This document shows positions 8,571 to 16,555 of a DNA stretch of 64,000 nucleotides, piece by piece. The translations under genes and the position numbers were made by a program. Below the pieces are notes generated by a model, which did no database searches, was not told the origin of the DNA, and saw only the letters and a list, made by a program, of their open reading frames with translations. Source of the stretch: Pleomorphomonas sp. T1.2MG-36 (GTDB lineage: Bacteria; Pseudomonadota; Alphaproteobacteria; Rhizobiales; Pleomorphomonadaceae); assembly GCF_950100655.1 (NCBI RefSeq), contig NZ_CATNLY010000001.1, positions 806,001 through 870,000 on the forward strand. The letters run 5' to 3'. Every line of letters begins with the position of its first letter. Position 1 is the stretch's first letter.

Positions 8571-9494
8571 TCATGCCTTGCGGCCGGAGAACATCGTCGC
8601 CGTGTAGACCACCAGCGCCGCCCAGATGAACATGAAGGCGACAAGCTTGCCGGCCGAGAACGGCTCGTGGAACACGAAGACGGCGGTCAGGAAAATCATC
8701 GACGGCGCGATGTATTGCATGAGGCCGATGGTCGAGTAGCGCAGCAATCGCGCGCCATAGACGAACAGGATGAGCGGCACCGCCGTTACGAGACCCGAAA
8801 CCGCCAGCAGCACCGTGTCGGAGATGGTGGTCACCATCCCGGTTCCAATGAAGTGGCCGCTGCCCGTTGCCGCCAGCCAGCCGATATATGCCAACGCCAG
8901 TGGCGAGATCAGAACGACTTCAAGAAGGAACCCCTGCGTCGGGCCGATCGGCAGCGTCTTCTTGAGATAGCCGTAGATGCCGAATGTCAGCGCCAGAGCC
9001 AGCGACACCCAGGGAAGGCCACCGCTCTCGACGGTCATCAGGCCGACACCGAAGACGGCGAGCGCGACGGCGAACATCTGAGCACGGCTCAACCGTTCGC
9101 CCAGAAAGAGCGTGCCAAGCGCGACGTTGACCAACGGGTTGATGAAATAGCCGAGAGCCGACTCGAGCGCCCTGCCCGAACCGATCGCCCAGACGTAGAT
9201 CGCCCAGTTCACCGAGATGAGACTGGCCGTGAGAAAGCCCATGGCAAGCATGCGCGGCTGACGGAACACCGCGAGGAAACTGGAAAAGCCACCCAGCGCC
9301 AAGAGAATCGCCGCCGTGATCGGCACCGACCACAGCACGCGGTGGGCCACCACTTCGTATGGCGAGATATGGGCGACGGCCTTCATGTAGAAAGGCAGGA
9401 ACCCCCAAAGAAGGTAGGCCGAGAAGGCGAAGGCGAAGCCGCGATAACGGCCGAGGCCAGCCGGCGCGGCGGCTTGGGCGGATGTCATGGTCAT
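8571..9494 (-). CDS. rarD: EamA-family transporter RarD
   Basis: Inner-membrane protein of about 307 residues with ten hydrophobic segments in two EamA repeats. RarD-specific motifs include YLLWGFLPFYMKAVAHISPYE near the N-terminus with the HRVLWS segment that follows, then SVNWAIYVWAI and GYFINPLVNVALG in the middle, and GLMQYIAPSM near the end. Substrate is unknown for the family (called chloramphenicol-sensitive protein). The start was set at the ATG at 9494; an upstream TTG is less likely. Stands alone between two terminators. Confidence 0.94.
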   Translation of the reverse strand: MTMTSAQAAAPAGLGRYRGFAFAFSAYLLWGFLPFYMKAVAHISPYEVVAHRVLWSVPITAAILLALGGFSSFLAVFRQPRMLAMGFLTASLISVNWAIYVWAIGSGRALESALGYFINPLVNVALGTLFLGERLSRAQMFAVALAVFGVGLMTVESGGLPWVSLALALTFGIYGYLKKTLPIGPTQGFLLEVVLISPLALAYIGWLAATGSGHFIGTGMVTTISDTVLLAVSGLVTAVPLILFVYGARLLRYSTIGLMQYIAPSMIFLTAVFVFHEPFSAGKLVAFMFIWAALVVYTATMFSGRKA

Positions 9495-9543
9495 GATTCC
9501 GGACAATGGCCGGCGGAGCCGAATGGCACCACCCGAAATGCCA

Positions 9544-9573
9544 AAGCGGCGGCCGGTTGCCCGACCGCCGCTT
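9544..9573. terminator. Hairpin terminator downstream of hppA
   Basis: AAGCGGCGG-CGG and CCG-CCGCCGCTT form a long GC stem with one mismatch and a TTGC loop, in the gap after hppA. On the minus strand it is followed by TTGG, so termination is likely but not certain. Confidence 0.7.
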
Positions 9574-9601
9574 CGTTCAGTCGCAATACCAACGTGATCT
9601 A

Positions 9602-11740
9602 TCAGCTATGGGCGAGAACCGCCAGCAGCAGCAGAGCGACGATGTTGGTGATCTTGATGGCCGGATTGACGGCCGGACCGGCGGTGTCCTTGTAGGGATC
9701 GCCGACGGTATCACCGGTCACCGAGGCCTTGTGGGCATCGGAACCCTTGAAGTGCTTGACGCCGTCCTTGTCGACGAAACCGTCTTCGAAGCTCTTCTTG
9801 GCGTTGTCCCAGGCGCCACCACCCGAGGTCATCGAGATGGCGACGAACAGGCCGTTGACGATCACGCCAAGCAGCGAGGCGCCGAGGGCGGCGAAAGCGT
9901 TGGCCTTCGAGCCCGAGGCGGCCAGCACGCCGAAGTAGACGATCAGCGGCGACAGCACCGGCAGAAGCGACGGGATGATCATTTCCTTGATCGCCGCCTT
10001 GGTCAGCATGTCGACGGCCCGGCCGTAATCGGGACGCTCCGTGCCGGCCATGATGCCCGGCTTTTCCTTGAACTGACGACGGACTTCCTCAACCACCGAG
10101 CCGGCAGCGCGGCCGACGGCGGTCATGGCGATACCGCCGAACAGGTAGGGGATGAGGCCGCCGAAGATCAGGCCGGCGACGACATAGGGATTCGACAGCG
10201 ACAGGTCGATGTTGCCGATGCCCTGGAAGTAAGGCACGCCGCTTTCAGCGAAGTGCTTGATGTCGTTCGTGTAGGCGGCGAACAACACCAGGGCGCCGAG
10301 GCCGGCCGAGCCGATGGCATAGCCCTTGGTGACGGCCTTGGTGGTGTTGCCGACGGCGTCGAGCGCGTCGGTGGTGTGACGAACGTCCTTGGGCAGGCCA
10401 GCCATTTCGGCGATGCCACCGGCGTTGTCGGTGACCGGGCCGAAGGCGTCGAGCGCCACGATCATGCCGGCGAGGCCGAGCATGGTGGTGACGGCGATGG
10501 CCGTGCCGAACAGACCGCCCAGCTGGTAGGTGGCGATGATGCCGGCGACGATGACCAGCGCCGGGAGGGCCGTCGACTCGAGCGAGACGGCAAGACCCTG
10601 GATGACGTTGGTGCCGTGACCGGTGACCGACGCCTGGGCGATCGACACCACCGGGCGCTTGCCGGTACCGGTGTAGTACTCGGTGATCCAGACGATCAGG
10701 CCAGTGACCACGAGGCCCAGGATGCCGCAGACGAACAGCTTGGTGCCGGTGAGCATGATGCCATCGACAACGCCGACATCACCCCAGCCGATGGTCAGCG
10801 AGGTGGCGCCGCCAAGGCCGACGATCGACAGCAGCGACGAAGCCCAGAGCCCCTTGTAGAGGGCGCCCATGATCGAGTTGTTGGCGCCAAGCTTCACGAA
10901 GAAGGTGCCGATGATCGAGGTGATGATGCAGGCGCCGCAGATCAGCAGCGGATAGAGCATCGCCTTGGGCAGCAGGTCGGCATTTCCGGCGAAGAAGATC
11001 GAGGCCAGCACCATGGTGGCAACCACGGTCACGGCGTAGGTCTCGAACAGGTCGGCGGCCATGCCGGCGCAGTCGCCGACGTTGTCACCGACGTTGTCGG
11101 CGATGGTGGCCGGATTGCGCGGGTCATCTTCCGGAATACCGGCCTCGACCTTGCCGACGAGGTCGGCACCGACGTCGGCACCCTTGGTGAAGATGCCGCC
11201 GCCGAGACGGGCGAAGATGGAGATCAGCGAGGCGCCGAAGCCCAGGGCGACGAGAGAGTCGATGACGACACGGTCATTGACTGCATGCCCCATCGGCCCG
11301 GTCAGAACCCAGAAATAAACGGAGACACCGAGCAGCGCGAGACCAGCCACCAGCATGCCGGTGACGGCGCCTGCCTTGAAAGCGATGTTGAGGCCACCCG
11401 CCAGCGACTGCATGGCAGCGGCGGCGGTGCGGACGTTGGCGCGAACCGAAACGTTCATGCCAATGAAACCGGCGAGACCCGACAGAACGGCGCCGACGAC
11501 GAAACCGATGGCAACCGGCAGGCCGAGCAGCCACGCGATCAAAACCAGGATCACGACGCCGACGATGCCGATCGTGGTGTACTGACGCTTGAGGTAGGCC
11601 TTGGCGCCCTCAGCGACAGCCCCTGAAATTTCCTGCATGCGGGCGCTGCCCGCGTCCGATGCCATGACGGACTTGATTGCCCACACGCCGTAGGCGAGGG
11701 ACAAAAGTCCGCAAATGATCGCGATGTATAGAACGTGCAT
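9602..11740 (-). CDS. hppA: K+-independent H+-translocating pyrophosphatase
   Basis: Membrane-bound pump of 712 residues with about 16 transmembrane helices that couples pyrophosphate hydrolysis to proton export. The PPi-binding motifs are intact: [11 protein letters not shown] and [18 protein letters not shown] in the first half, plus [10 protein letters not shown] and [15 protein letters not shown] loops later. The lysine in [10 protein letters not shown] is the residue that marks the K+-independent class; K+-dependent enzymes have alanine there. The ATG at 11740 ([11 protein letters not shown]) follows GGAGGG and begins with a helix. The frame runs 52 codons further up without homology. 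Monocistronic. Confidence 0.97.
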   Translation of the reverse strand: MHVLYIAIICGLLSLAYGVWAIKSVMASDAGSARMQEISGAVAEGAKAYLKRQYTTIGIVGVVILVLIAWLLGLPVAIGFVVGAVLSGLAGFIGMNVSVRANVRTAAAAMQSLAGGLNIAFKAGAVTGMLVAGLALLGVSVYFWVLTGPMGHAVNDRVVIDSLVALGFGASLISIFARLGGGIFTKGADVGADLVGKVEAGIPEDDPRNPATIADNVGDNVGDCAGMAADLFETYAVTVVATMVLASIFFAGNADLLPKAMLYPLLICGACIITSIIGTFFVKLGANNSIMGALYKGLWASSLLSIVGLGGATSLTIGWGDVGVVDGIMLTGTKLFVCGILGLVVTGLIVWITEYYTGTGKRPVVSIAQASVTGHGTNVIQGLAVSLESTALPALVIVAGIIATYQLGGLFGTAIAVTTMLGLAGMIVALDAFGPVTDNAGGIAEMAGLPKDVRHTTDALDAVGNTTKAVTKGYAIGSAGLGALVLFAAYTNDIKHFAESGVPYFQGIGNIDLSLSNPYVVAGLIFGGLIPYLFGGIAMTAVGRAAGSVVEEVRRQFKEKPGIMAGTERPDYGRAVDMLTKAAIKEMIIPSLLPVLSPLIVYFGVLAASGSKANAFAALGASLLGVIVNGLFVAISMTSGGGAWDNAKKSFEDGFVDKDGVKHFKGSDAHKASVTGDTVGDPYKDTAGPAVNPAIKITNIVALLLLAVLAHS

Positions 11741-12187
11741 GATCCCTCCGCAGTGCCGGACTCTCGAGAACCCGGCCTTGGCGCCACGAACCGAAGGCGA
11801 ACGCCCCTTGGGAGCCTGACGGTTCCCGTGCCCGTTCGCCTTGGGAGCGACCCTCTTTTCTTCCGCCTGGCGGGAGGCGCTGGCATGCAGCGTCAATCCC
11901 GTTCTGCGGACAGATACGAGGGCGGGATTACCGATATAGTCTGGTTTGGTGGCGTCAAGGCCGTGAAAGCCCGAAGCCTACGATTTTATGGATTTGTCCC
12001 CATTCGGGGCGAACCGGTGGCCGCTCAGCTTCGCTTGGCGCCGAAAACCGGCGCCGAAGCGCCCTGGAGCACCTGCCGATCGGGCTGAATCAAACCTATC
12101 CAAAACCGGCTCCCCGGCAGACGAGTCTGGAGCATTTCCTGGTCGGTCAGATGTTCGATATGCCCGGCAGATGCCAGGACCAAACAC
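11741..12187. other. Intergenic region upstream of hppA
   Basis: About 450 bp between hppA and the DedA-family gene; both are on the minus strand, so it holds the hppA promoter. It contains a stretch beginning GGAGCATTTCCTGG near 12131 that resembles the left half of the palindromic element at 16421. I see no gene. Confidence 0.45.
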
Positions 12188-12769
12188 TTAGACGACGTAG
12201 CGTGCCGCGACGAAGCCACCGATGATGATGATCAGCAGTCCCCACATCACCGCGTCGAGTCGCCGCTCGATGAACTCGCGCACCGGCTCTCCGAACAGCC
12301 GCAACAGGAAGGCGACGAGGAAGAACCGGGCACCGCGCGTGATGACGCAGAGCAGCACGAACAGAGGGAAGTTGTAAGCGGCAAAGCCGGAGGCGATGGT
12401 GACCAGCTTGAAGGGGATGGGCGTCATCCCCTTGATCAGGATGATCCAGGCGCCGTAGTGGGCGTAGGCGGCCCGGAACTCGTCGAAACTCTGGCCATAG
12501 CCATAGACGCGGATCAGCCAGCCTCCGAGGCTGTCGAACAGGAAAAGACCGATGGCATAGCCGAGCATGCCGCCGAGCACCGAGGAAACGGTGCAAATCA
12601 AAGCGTAGGTGAAGGCCTTGTCGCGTCGAGCCAGCACCATCGGCACCAGCATCACGTCGGGCGGAATGGGGAAGAACGAGCTTTCCGCGAAGGAAACGGC
12701 GGCGAGCCATGTGCCCGCCTTGCGGCTGCCGGCCAGCGACATAGTCCAATCGTAGAGCTTGCGGAACAT
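12188..12769 (-). CDS. DedA-family (YqaA-type) membrane protein
   Basis: Integral membrane protein of 193 residues of the SNARE-associated/VTT superfamily, implicated in lipid flipping and envelope homeostasis. Visible features: AESSFFPIPPDVMLVPMVLA, a re-entrant-loop type motif with the FIPIPP-like core; GGMLGYAIGLFLF; and IILIKGMTPIPFKLVTIASG. The ATG at 12769 has GGAGGG just upstream; 20 further codons upstream look non-coding. It is the short YqaA type. No partner gene adjacent. Confidence 0.9.
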   Translation of the reverse strand: MFRKLYDWTMSLAGSRKAGTWLAAVSFAESSFFPIPPDVMLVPMVLARRDKAFTYALICTVSSVLGGMLGYAIGLFLFDSLGGWLIRVYGYGQSFDEFRAAYAHYGAWIILIKGMTPIPFKLVTIASGFAAYNFPLFVLLCVITRGARFFLVAFLLRLFGEPVREFIERRLDAVMWGLLIIIIGGFVAARYVV

Positions 12770-13002
12770 CGGCCCTCCGGGAAATGCAAAGAAAGCAACG
12801 ATTCGATAAAACAATGCGCGGCCACCCAAGCGGAGCCCCGCGGAGGTCTAGCGACTCGCCCCTGACGACGCAAGCCGGACAGGCGTTCGCGCGTCCGCTT
12901 GATACGGAACCTAGCAACTTCCGGGCCGGGACCTATGCTCTATCCCGTTGTTTTCACGCAACTTCGGACGCAACACCGCTTCCCATTTTTACTGGGTCTG
13001 CT

Positions 13003-13995
13003 CTAGAAGTGCCGGTAAGATCCCGACCCGAGCTCGGCCAGCGCCGGATGATCGCCCTGCACATCGATGCCCTCCCCCGGCCGGACCCGGCCGATCACGG
13101 TTGCATCGATGCCCAACGAAGCGGCAGTTGCGAGGAAGGTGGCAACCTTCGCCTCGGGAATGGACAGCGCCAGTTCGTAGTCGTCGCCACCGGTCAGAGC
13201 CACGGCGAACAGGTGCGGATCGGCCACGACAGCGGCGCGGGTGGCGGCCGACAGCGGCACGCTGTCAGCGTCGATCTCGATGGCCACACCGGAGGCAGCG
13301 GCCATCTTGCCGAGATCGCCGACGAGACCGTCGGAGATATCCATGCCGCCCGAGGCACAGTCGGCCACCGCCGACGCCAGCGCACCGCGCGGCCGCGGCA
13401 GCAGATAGCGGTCGAGAAGATGATCGCGATGTTCGGCGGAAAGACCCAGGCGGCCGGATAGCGCCGGATCGAGCCGCAAGGAAAGGCCCAGCGCTGCGTC
13501 TCCGATGGTGCCGGTGACGACAATGACCTCACCGGCCTGCGCGCCGCCGCGCCTGACCATTCCGCCTTCCTTGACTTCGCCGATCGCCGTCACCGACAGC
13601 GTCAGGCCGGCCGGGGAGCGCACCGTATCGCCGCCATAGAGTGAGATGCCGTAGGTCGCCTGATCGGCGGCGAGGCCGGCGCCCAGGGCGTCGACTTGTT
13701 CGGCGGTGAAGTCCTTGGGAAGGCCGAGGGCCAGAAGATAACCGACCGGCGTGGCTCCCTTTGCCGCGAGATCGGACAGATTGACGCGCAATGCCTTGCA
13801 CGCCACGGCATCCCAGGGATCGTCGGCGAAGAAATGCACGCCGCTCACCACCTCGTCCTTGGTCAGCACGAGATCGCGACCGGGGCGCGGGCGATAGAAA
13901 GCGGCATCGTCGGTGAGCCCCAAGGCGCCATCGGCTGCCAATGGCGCAAAGACGCGGGCGATCAGCTCGAACTCACCGATGCCGCCCGCCGCCAT
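13003..13995 (-). CDS. thiL: Thiamine-monophosphate kinase
   Basis: Phosphorylates thiamine monophosphate to the pyrophosphate cofactor, using ATP. 330 residues. Motifs: GEFELIARVFAPL at the start, LGLTDDAAF, VLTKDEVVSGVHF, the metal/ATP motif VNLSDLAAKGATP, SLYGGDTVRSP, and near the end GMDISDGLVGDLGKM and ALTGGDDYEL. The ATG at 13995 is one base after the nusB stop, so the two are co-transcribed and probably coupled. No thiamine riboswitch is visible upstream of nusB. Confidence 0.96.
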   Translation of the reverse strand: MAAGGIGEFELIARVFAPLAADGALGLTDDAAFYRPRPGRDLVLTKDEVVSGVHFFADDPWDAVACKALRVNLSDLAAKGATPVGYLLALGLPKDFTAEQVDALGAGLAADQATYGISLYGGDTVRSPAGLTLSVTAIGEVKEGGMVRRGGAQAGEVIVVTGTIGDAALGLSLRLDPALSGRLGLSAEHRDHLLDRYLLPRPRGALASAVADCASGGMDISDGLVGDLGKMAAASGVAIEIDADSVPLSAATRAAVVADPHLFAVALTGGDDYELALSIPEAKVATFLATAASLGIDATVIGRVRPGEGIDVQGDHPALAELGSGSYRHF

Positions 13996-13996
13996 C

Positions 13997-14497
13997 TCAC
14001 GCGCCCTCTTTGGGGAACTCGTCGGGGCGGATTTCATGGGCGATGCGGTCGAGCACGCCGTTGACGAGACGCGGCTCGTCGTCCTCGAAGAAGGCGCGGG
14101 CAACGTCGATGTATTCGGAGATGATGACCCGGCCCGGCACGTCGCCACGCTTTAGGAGCTCGTAGGCGCCGCAACGCAAGATGGCGCGCAGCGTGGCATC
14201 GACCCGCTTCAGGGGCCAATCCTCGACCAGCGCCGTATGCACCATGGGATCGATCGTCCGCTGATCGGCAACCACACCGCCGACGATGTCGCGGAACCAG
14301 CCGGCATCGGCCTGCCGATACTCGAAGCCATCGATCTCCTTGCCCAGACGGAAGGCCTCGAACTCATGCACCACTTCCATGAGGTCGCCGCCACCGATCT
14401 CGAGCTGGTAGAGCGCCTGCACGGCGGCAAGGCGGGCGGCGCCGCGCTGATTAGCCGGACGCGGCTCGGATCTGGCGCCGGATCGGTCGTCGTTCAT
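13997..14497 (-). CDS. nusB: Transcription antitermination factor NusB
   Basis: RNA-binding protein of 166 residues that works with NusE in rRNA antitermination. The all-helical NusB core is visible: [20 protein letters not shown], then [31 protein letters not shown] and [29 protein letters not shown]. The ATG at 14497 ([11 protein letters not shown]) is preferred over the upstream in-frame methionine. In many relatives ribH precedes nusB; here it does not, and a 214-bp gap lies upstream. Confidence 0.95.
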   Translation of the reverse strand: MNDDRSGARSEPRPANQRGAARLAAVQALYQLEIGGGDLMEVVHEFEAFRLGKEIDGFEYRQADAGWFRDIVGGVVADQRTIDPMVHTALVEDWPLKRVDATLRAILRCGAYELLKRGDVPGRVIISEYIDVARAFFEDDEPRLVNGVLDRIAHEIRPDEFPKEGA

Positions 14498-14711
14498 GGT
14501 CCCAATGTCTCCCAGGCGAATGGATCGACCGGCATTGCCTCCGGGCTCCATCCGCACTGAATCGTCGTTTCGAAACGCCGCCGCGCTCCGAGAAGAGCGG
14601 CGCGTACGGCGCCGCCGGTTGGCGGCTGGTCCTGATCAAGCTGTGGCGGGGCAAAGACCACGGAACGACCGGTTTGTCCAGCGGAAAACGGCACTTCCCT
14701 CCCCCTCGACT

Positions 14712-15224
14712 TCAGGCGAGTCCCTTTTCCTTCTTCCACCGCCGAAGCCGCTTGCGGGCGTTGTCGAAGGGCGATGCCGTGTTGAACTGGATCATGCGGC
14801 CGAGCGTGTAGGTCTCGTACCAGGGCTTGCCGTAGAGATCCTCGTTACCGGTCTCGTCAATGACGGCGAGGATGCGATCCTTGGTCGCGGCGAAGCGGTC
14901 GAGCAGAGCCGGATAGGACAGATCCGCGTAGTCGGCATAGAATTTCTGGGCCAGCCGGCCGAGCTCGTTCCACTTGTAGCCGGTCTCCGGGAAATCCACC
15001 TGTTGGCCCGCGTTTCGGCCGGCATGCCATTTCAGCACCAGTTCCCCCCAGCCGACGAGGTAGGCGACCAGATCGTGCACGCTCATGACCGTGTCCTTGG
15101 CATGCCCTTCGAGCGTCTGCTCGCGGCTGAGCGCCTCCGGTACACCATCCAGATCGGTACGGAGTTTCAAGTAGTTGCCGCGAATGGCTTCGGCGAGTTC
15201 GGCCTTGTTTGTGGGAACAGCCAC
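14712..15224 (-). CDS. ClbS/DfsB family four-helix bundle protein (DUF1706)
   Basis: Protein of 170 residues of the DinB-like superfamily. Family features are the N-terminal NKAELAEAIRGNYLKL, the central SVHDLVAYLVGWGELVLKWH, and GYKWNELGRLAQKFYADY, where ClbS-type proteins carry a conserved K-W-N-E. ClbS itself hydrolyses colibactin, but this family is widespread without that gene cluster and no such cluster is seen here, so the role is unknown. GTG start at 15224 with GAGGAAAAG upstream. It stands alone. Confidence 0.88.
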   Translation of the reverse strand: MAVPTNKAELAEAIRGNYLKLRTDLDGVPEALSREQTLEGHAKDTVMSVHDLVAYLVGWGELVLKWHAGRNAGQQVDFPETGYKWNELGRLAQKFYADYADLSYPALLDRFAATKDRILAVIDETGNEDLYGKPWYETYTLGRMIQFNTASPFDNARKRLRRWKKEKGLA

Positions 15225-15324
15225 GACTTTTCCTCATAATCGCAGCCAATAGGTCACCCGCCCCTATCGGCGCTATCGGTTTTCTGGCAGAGCAGCGGGC
15301 AACTTCCGAAACGGCGGACGGGCC

Positions 15325-15972
15325 ATGCCGATCGACTATATCCTCAATGCCTTCGCGACACTTTTTGTCACCATCGACCCGGTGGGCCTCGCGCCGCTCG
15401 TGCTGGCGCTGACGGCCGGCGCGCGCCCCGAGATGCGTCGCGCCATGGCCGTGCGCGCCTCGGTCATCGCCTTTCTGGTGCTGATCGCCTTCGCCTTCGT
15501 CGGCGCCGGCATCCTGACGTTCCTCGGCATTTCGATGCCGGCCTTCCGCATCGCCGGCGGTCTTCTGCTGTTCTGGATCGCCTTCGAGATGGTGTTCGAG
15601 AAGCCCAAGTCCGGCGGCTCAGACAAGAGTGGCCACGCCGACGTTTCCGTCGGTCATCCGCAGCCGATCGGCGAGGACATCCGTCACCTCGCCGTCTTCC
15701 CGATCGCCATTCCCTTCCTGGCCGGCCCCGGCGCCATATCGGCGACCATCCTGTTGGCCGCCGACGCGCACGATCCGCTGATCATGGCGACGCTGGTACT
15801 GATCATCGCCGCGATCATCGCCCTGTCCTTCGCCATCTTCATCGCCGCCGACCGCATCGACCGCTACCTCGGCGATACCGGCCGCAACGTTCTGACGCGA
15901 CTTCTCGGCGTCCTGCTCGCCTCGCTCGCCGTGCAGTTCGTCGCAGACGGCATCAAGGCGATCATGGCGTAA
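15325..15972 (+). CDS. MarC-family membrane protein
   Basis: Integral membrane protein of 215 residues with six transmembrane segments. MarC hallmarks: TLFVTIDPVGLAPLVLALT at the N-terminus, IAGGLLLFWIAFEMVFE, LAVFPIAIPFLAGPGAIS in the middle and RLLGVLLASLAVQFVADGI at the end. Function is not established; the old link to multiple antibiotic resistance is disputed. A short polar loop (KSGGSDKSGHADVSVG) separates the two halves. Divergent from the ClbS-like gene with a 100-bp gap. Confidence 0.92.
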   Translation: MPIDYILNAFATLFVTIDPVGLAPLVLALTAGARPEMRRAMAVRASVIAFLVLIAFAFVGAGILTFLGISMPAFRIAGGLLLFWIAFEMVFEKPKSGGSDKSGHADVSVGHPQPIGEDIRHLAVFPIAIPFLAGPGAISATILLAADAHDPLIMATLVLIIAAIIALSFAIFIAADRIDRYLGDTGRNVLTRLLGVLLASLAVQFVADGIKAIMA

Positions 15973-16043
15973 CGGCGCACTCGTCCCCTCCGTCGGGAAG
16001 CCGAGCCCGACGGGAGAGCGCTCAAACGACGGAGAAGAGAGCC

Positions 16044-16358
16044 TTACTTCTTTGCGAAGGCGGCAGCGACGGCGGCGCGAATGGCCTTGTCCTGCTCGGC
16101 CGAGAACTTCGCGCGCGACGGCGCGTCGAAGCTGTCGCCCTCGAACTGGGCCAGCGCTTCGGCGGACGCCTTGCGGCACCTGTCGATCATCGAGTTCCGG
16201 TCGATGCCCTCAACCCGATACTGGGTGTTGACGCAGTAATCGAGAAACTTGCGCGACAGGGTGTCGCGGGAAATCGTGTCGGCGCTTGCCGGCAACGCGC
16301 TCACCACACCGACGGCAAGCGCAACGGCGGCTACAGTACCGGAAACAACCCGCATCAT
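16044..16358 (-). CDS. Small exported protein of unknown function
   Basis: I do not recognise the family. About 104 residues: a clear signal peptide (MRVVSGTVAAVALAVGVVSA with an Ala-Ser-Ala type cleavage site) followed by an 80-residue charged, helical mature domain containing two cysteines (DYCVNTQ and DRCRKAS) that could form a disulfide. I use the first of two adjacent ATGs at 16358; the frame is open 43 codons further but that part overlaps a palindromic repeat and lacks coding character. Monocistronic. Confidence 0.7.
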   Translation of the reverse strand: MMRVVSGTVAAVALAVGVVSALPASADTISRDTLSRKFLDYCVNTQYRVEGIDRNSMIDRCRKASAEALAQFEGDSFDAPSRAKFSAEQDKAIRAAVAAAFAKK

Positions 16359-16420
16359 GGCCTCATTCCGAAAGAATCGCCGGACCGCGCCCTGCGGCCC
16401 TGAAACGGCGGTTTCATAGA

Positions 16421-16464
16421 GCATTTCCCAGCCGGATGAAATCATCTCAATGCAAAGGAAATGC
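16421..16464. repeat. Palindromic intergenic element (GCATTTCC/GGAAATGC)
   Basis: GCATTTCC at 16421 and GGAAATGC at 16457 are perfect inverted repeats 28 nt apart. The outer context (AGAGCATTTCC and GAAATGCCCC) is like short palindromic repeats I recall scattered in alphaproteobacterial genomes. A partial copy of its left arm seems present near 12131. It lies upstream of the small exported protein gene. Confidence 0.5.
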
Positions 16465-16555
16465 CCCGGATTCAAAATCTTGGGCATGACTCAGGGCGAG
16501 CTGCCGGCCGCGGCACCCATCCCGACCACGCGCCGAACCCGGCACACCCCAAGCA

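Noticed and set aside
9506..11626. 706-codon open frame on the plus strand over hppA
   Set aside because: Shadow of the hppA coding strand in GC-rich DNA; Asp/Gly/Arg/His-rich product, no ribosome site, no recognised domain.
14498..14711. Thiamine riboswitch or ribH before nusB-thiL
   Set aside because: Neither the CTGAGA-type TPP motif nor a lumazine synthase frame is visible.
14712..15224. ClbS-like gene as part of a colibactin resistance locus
   Set aside because: No polyketide or peptide synthetase genes nearby, and the family is common in genomes without colibactin.
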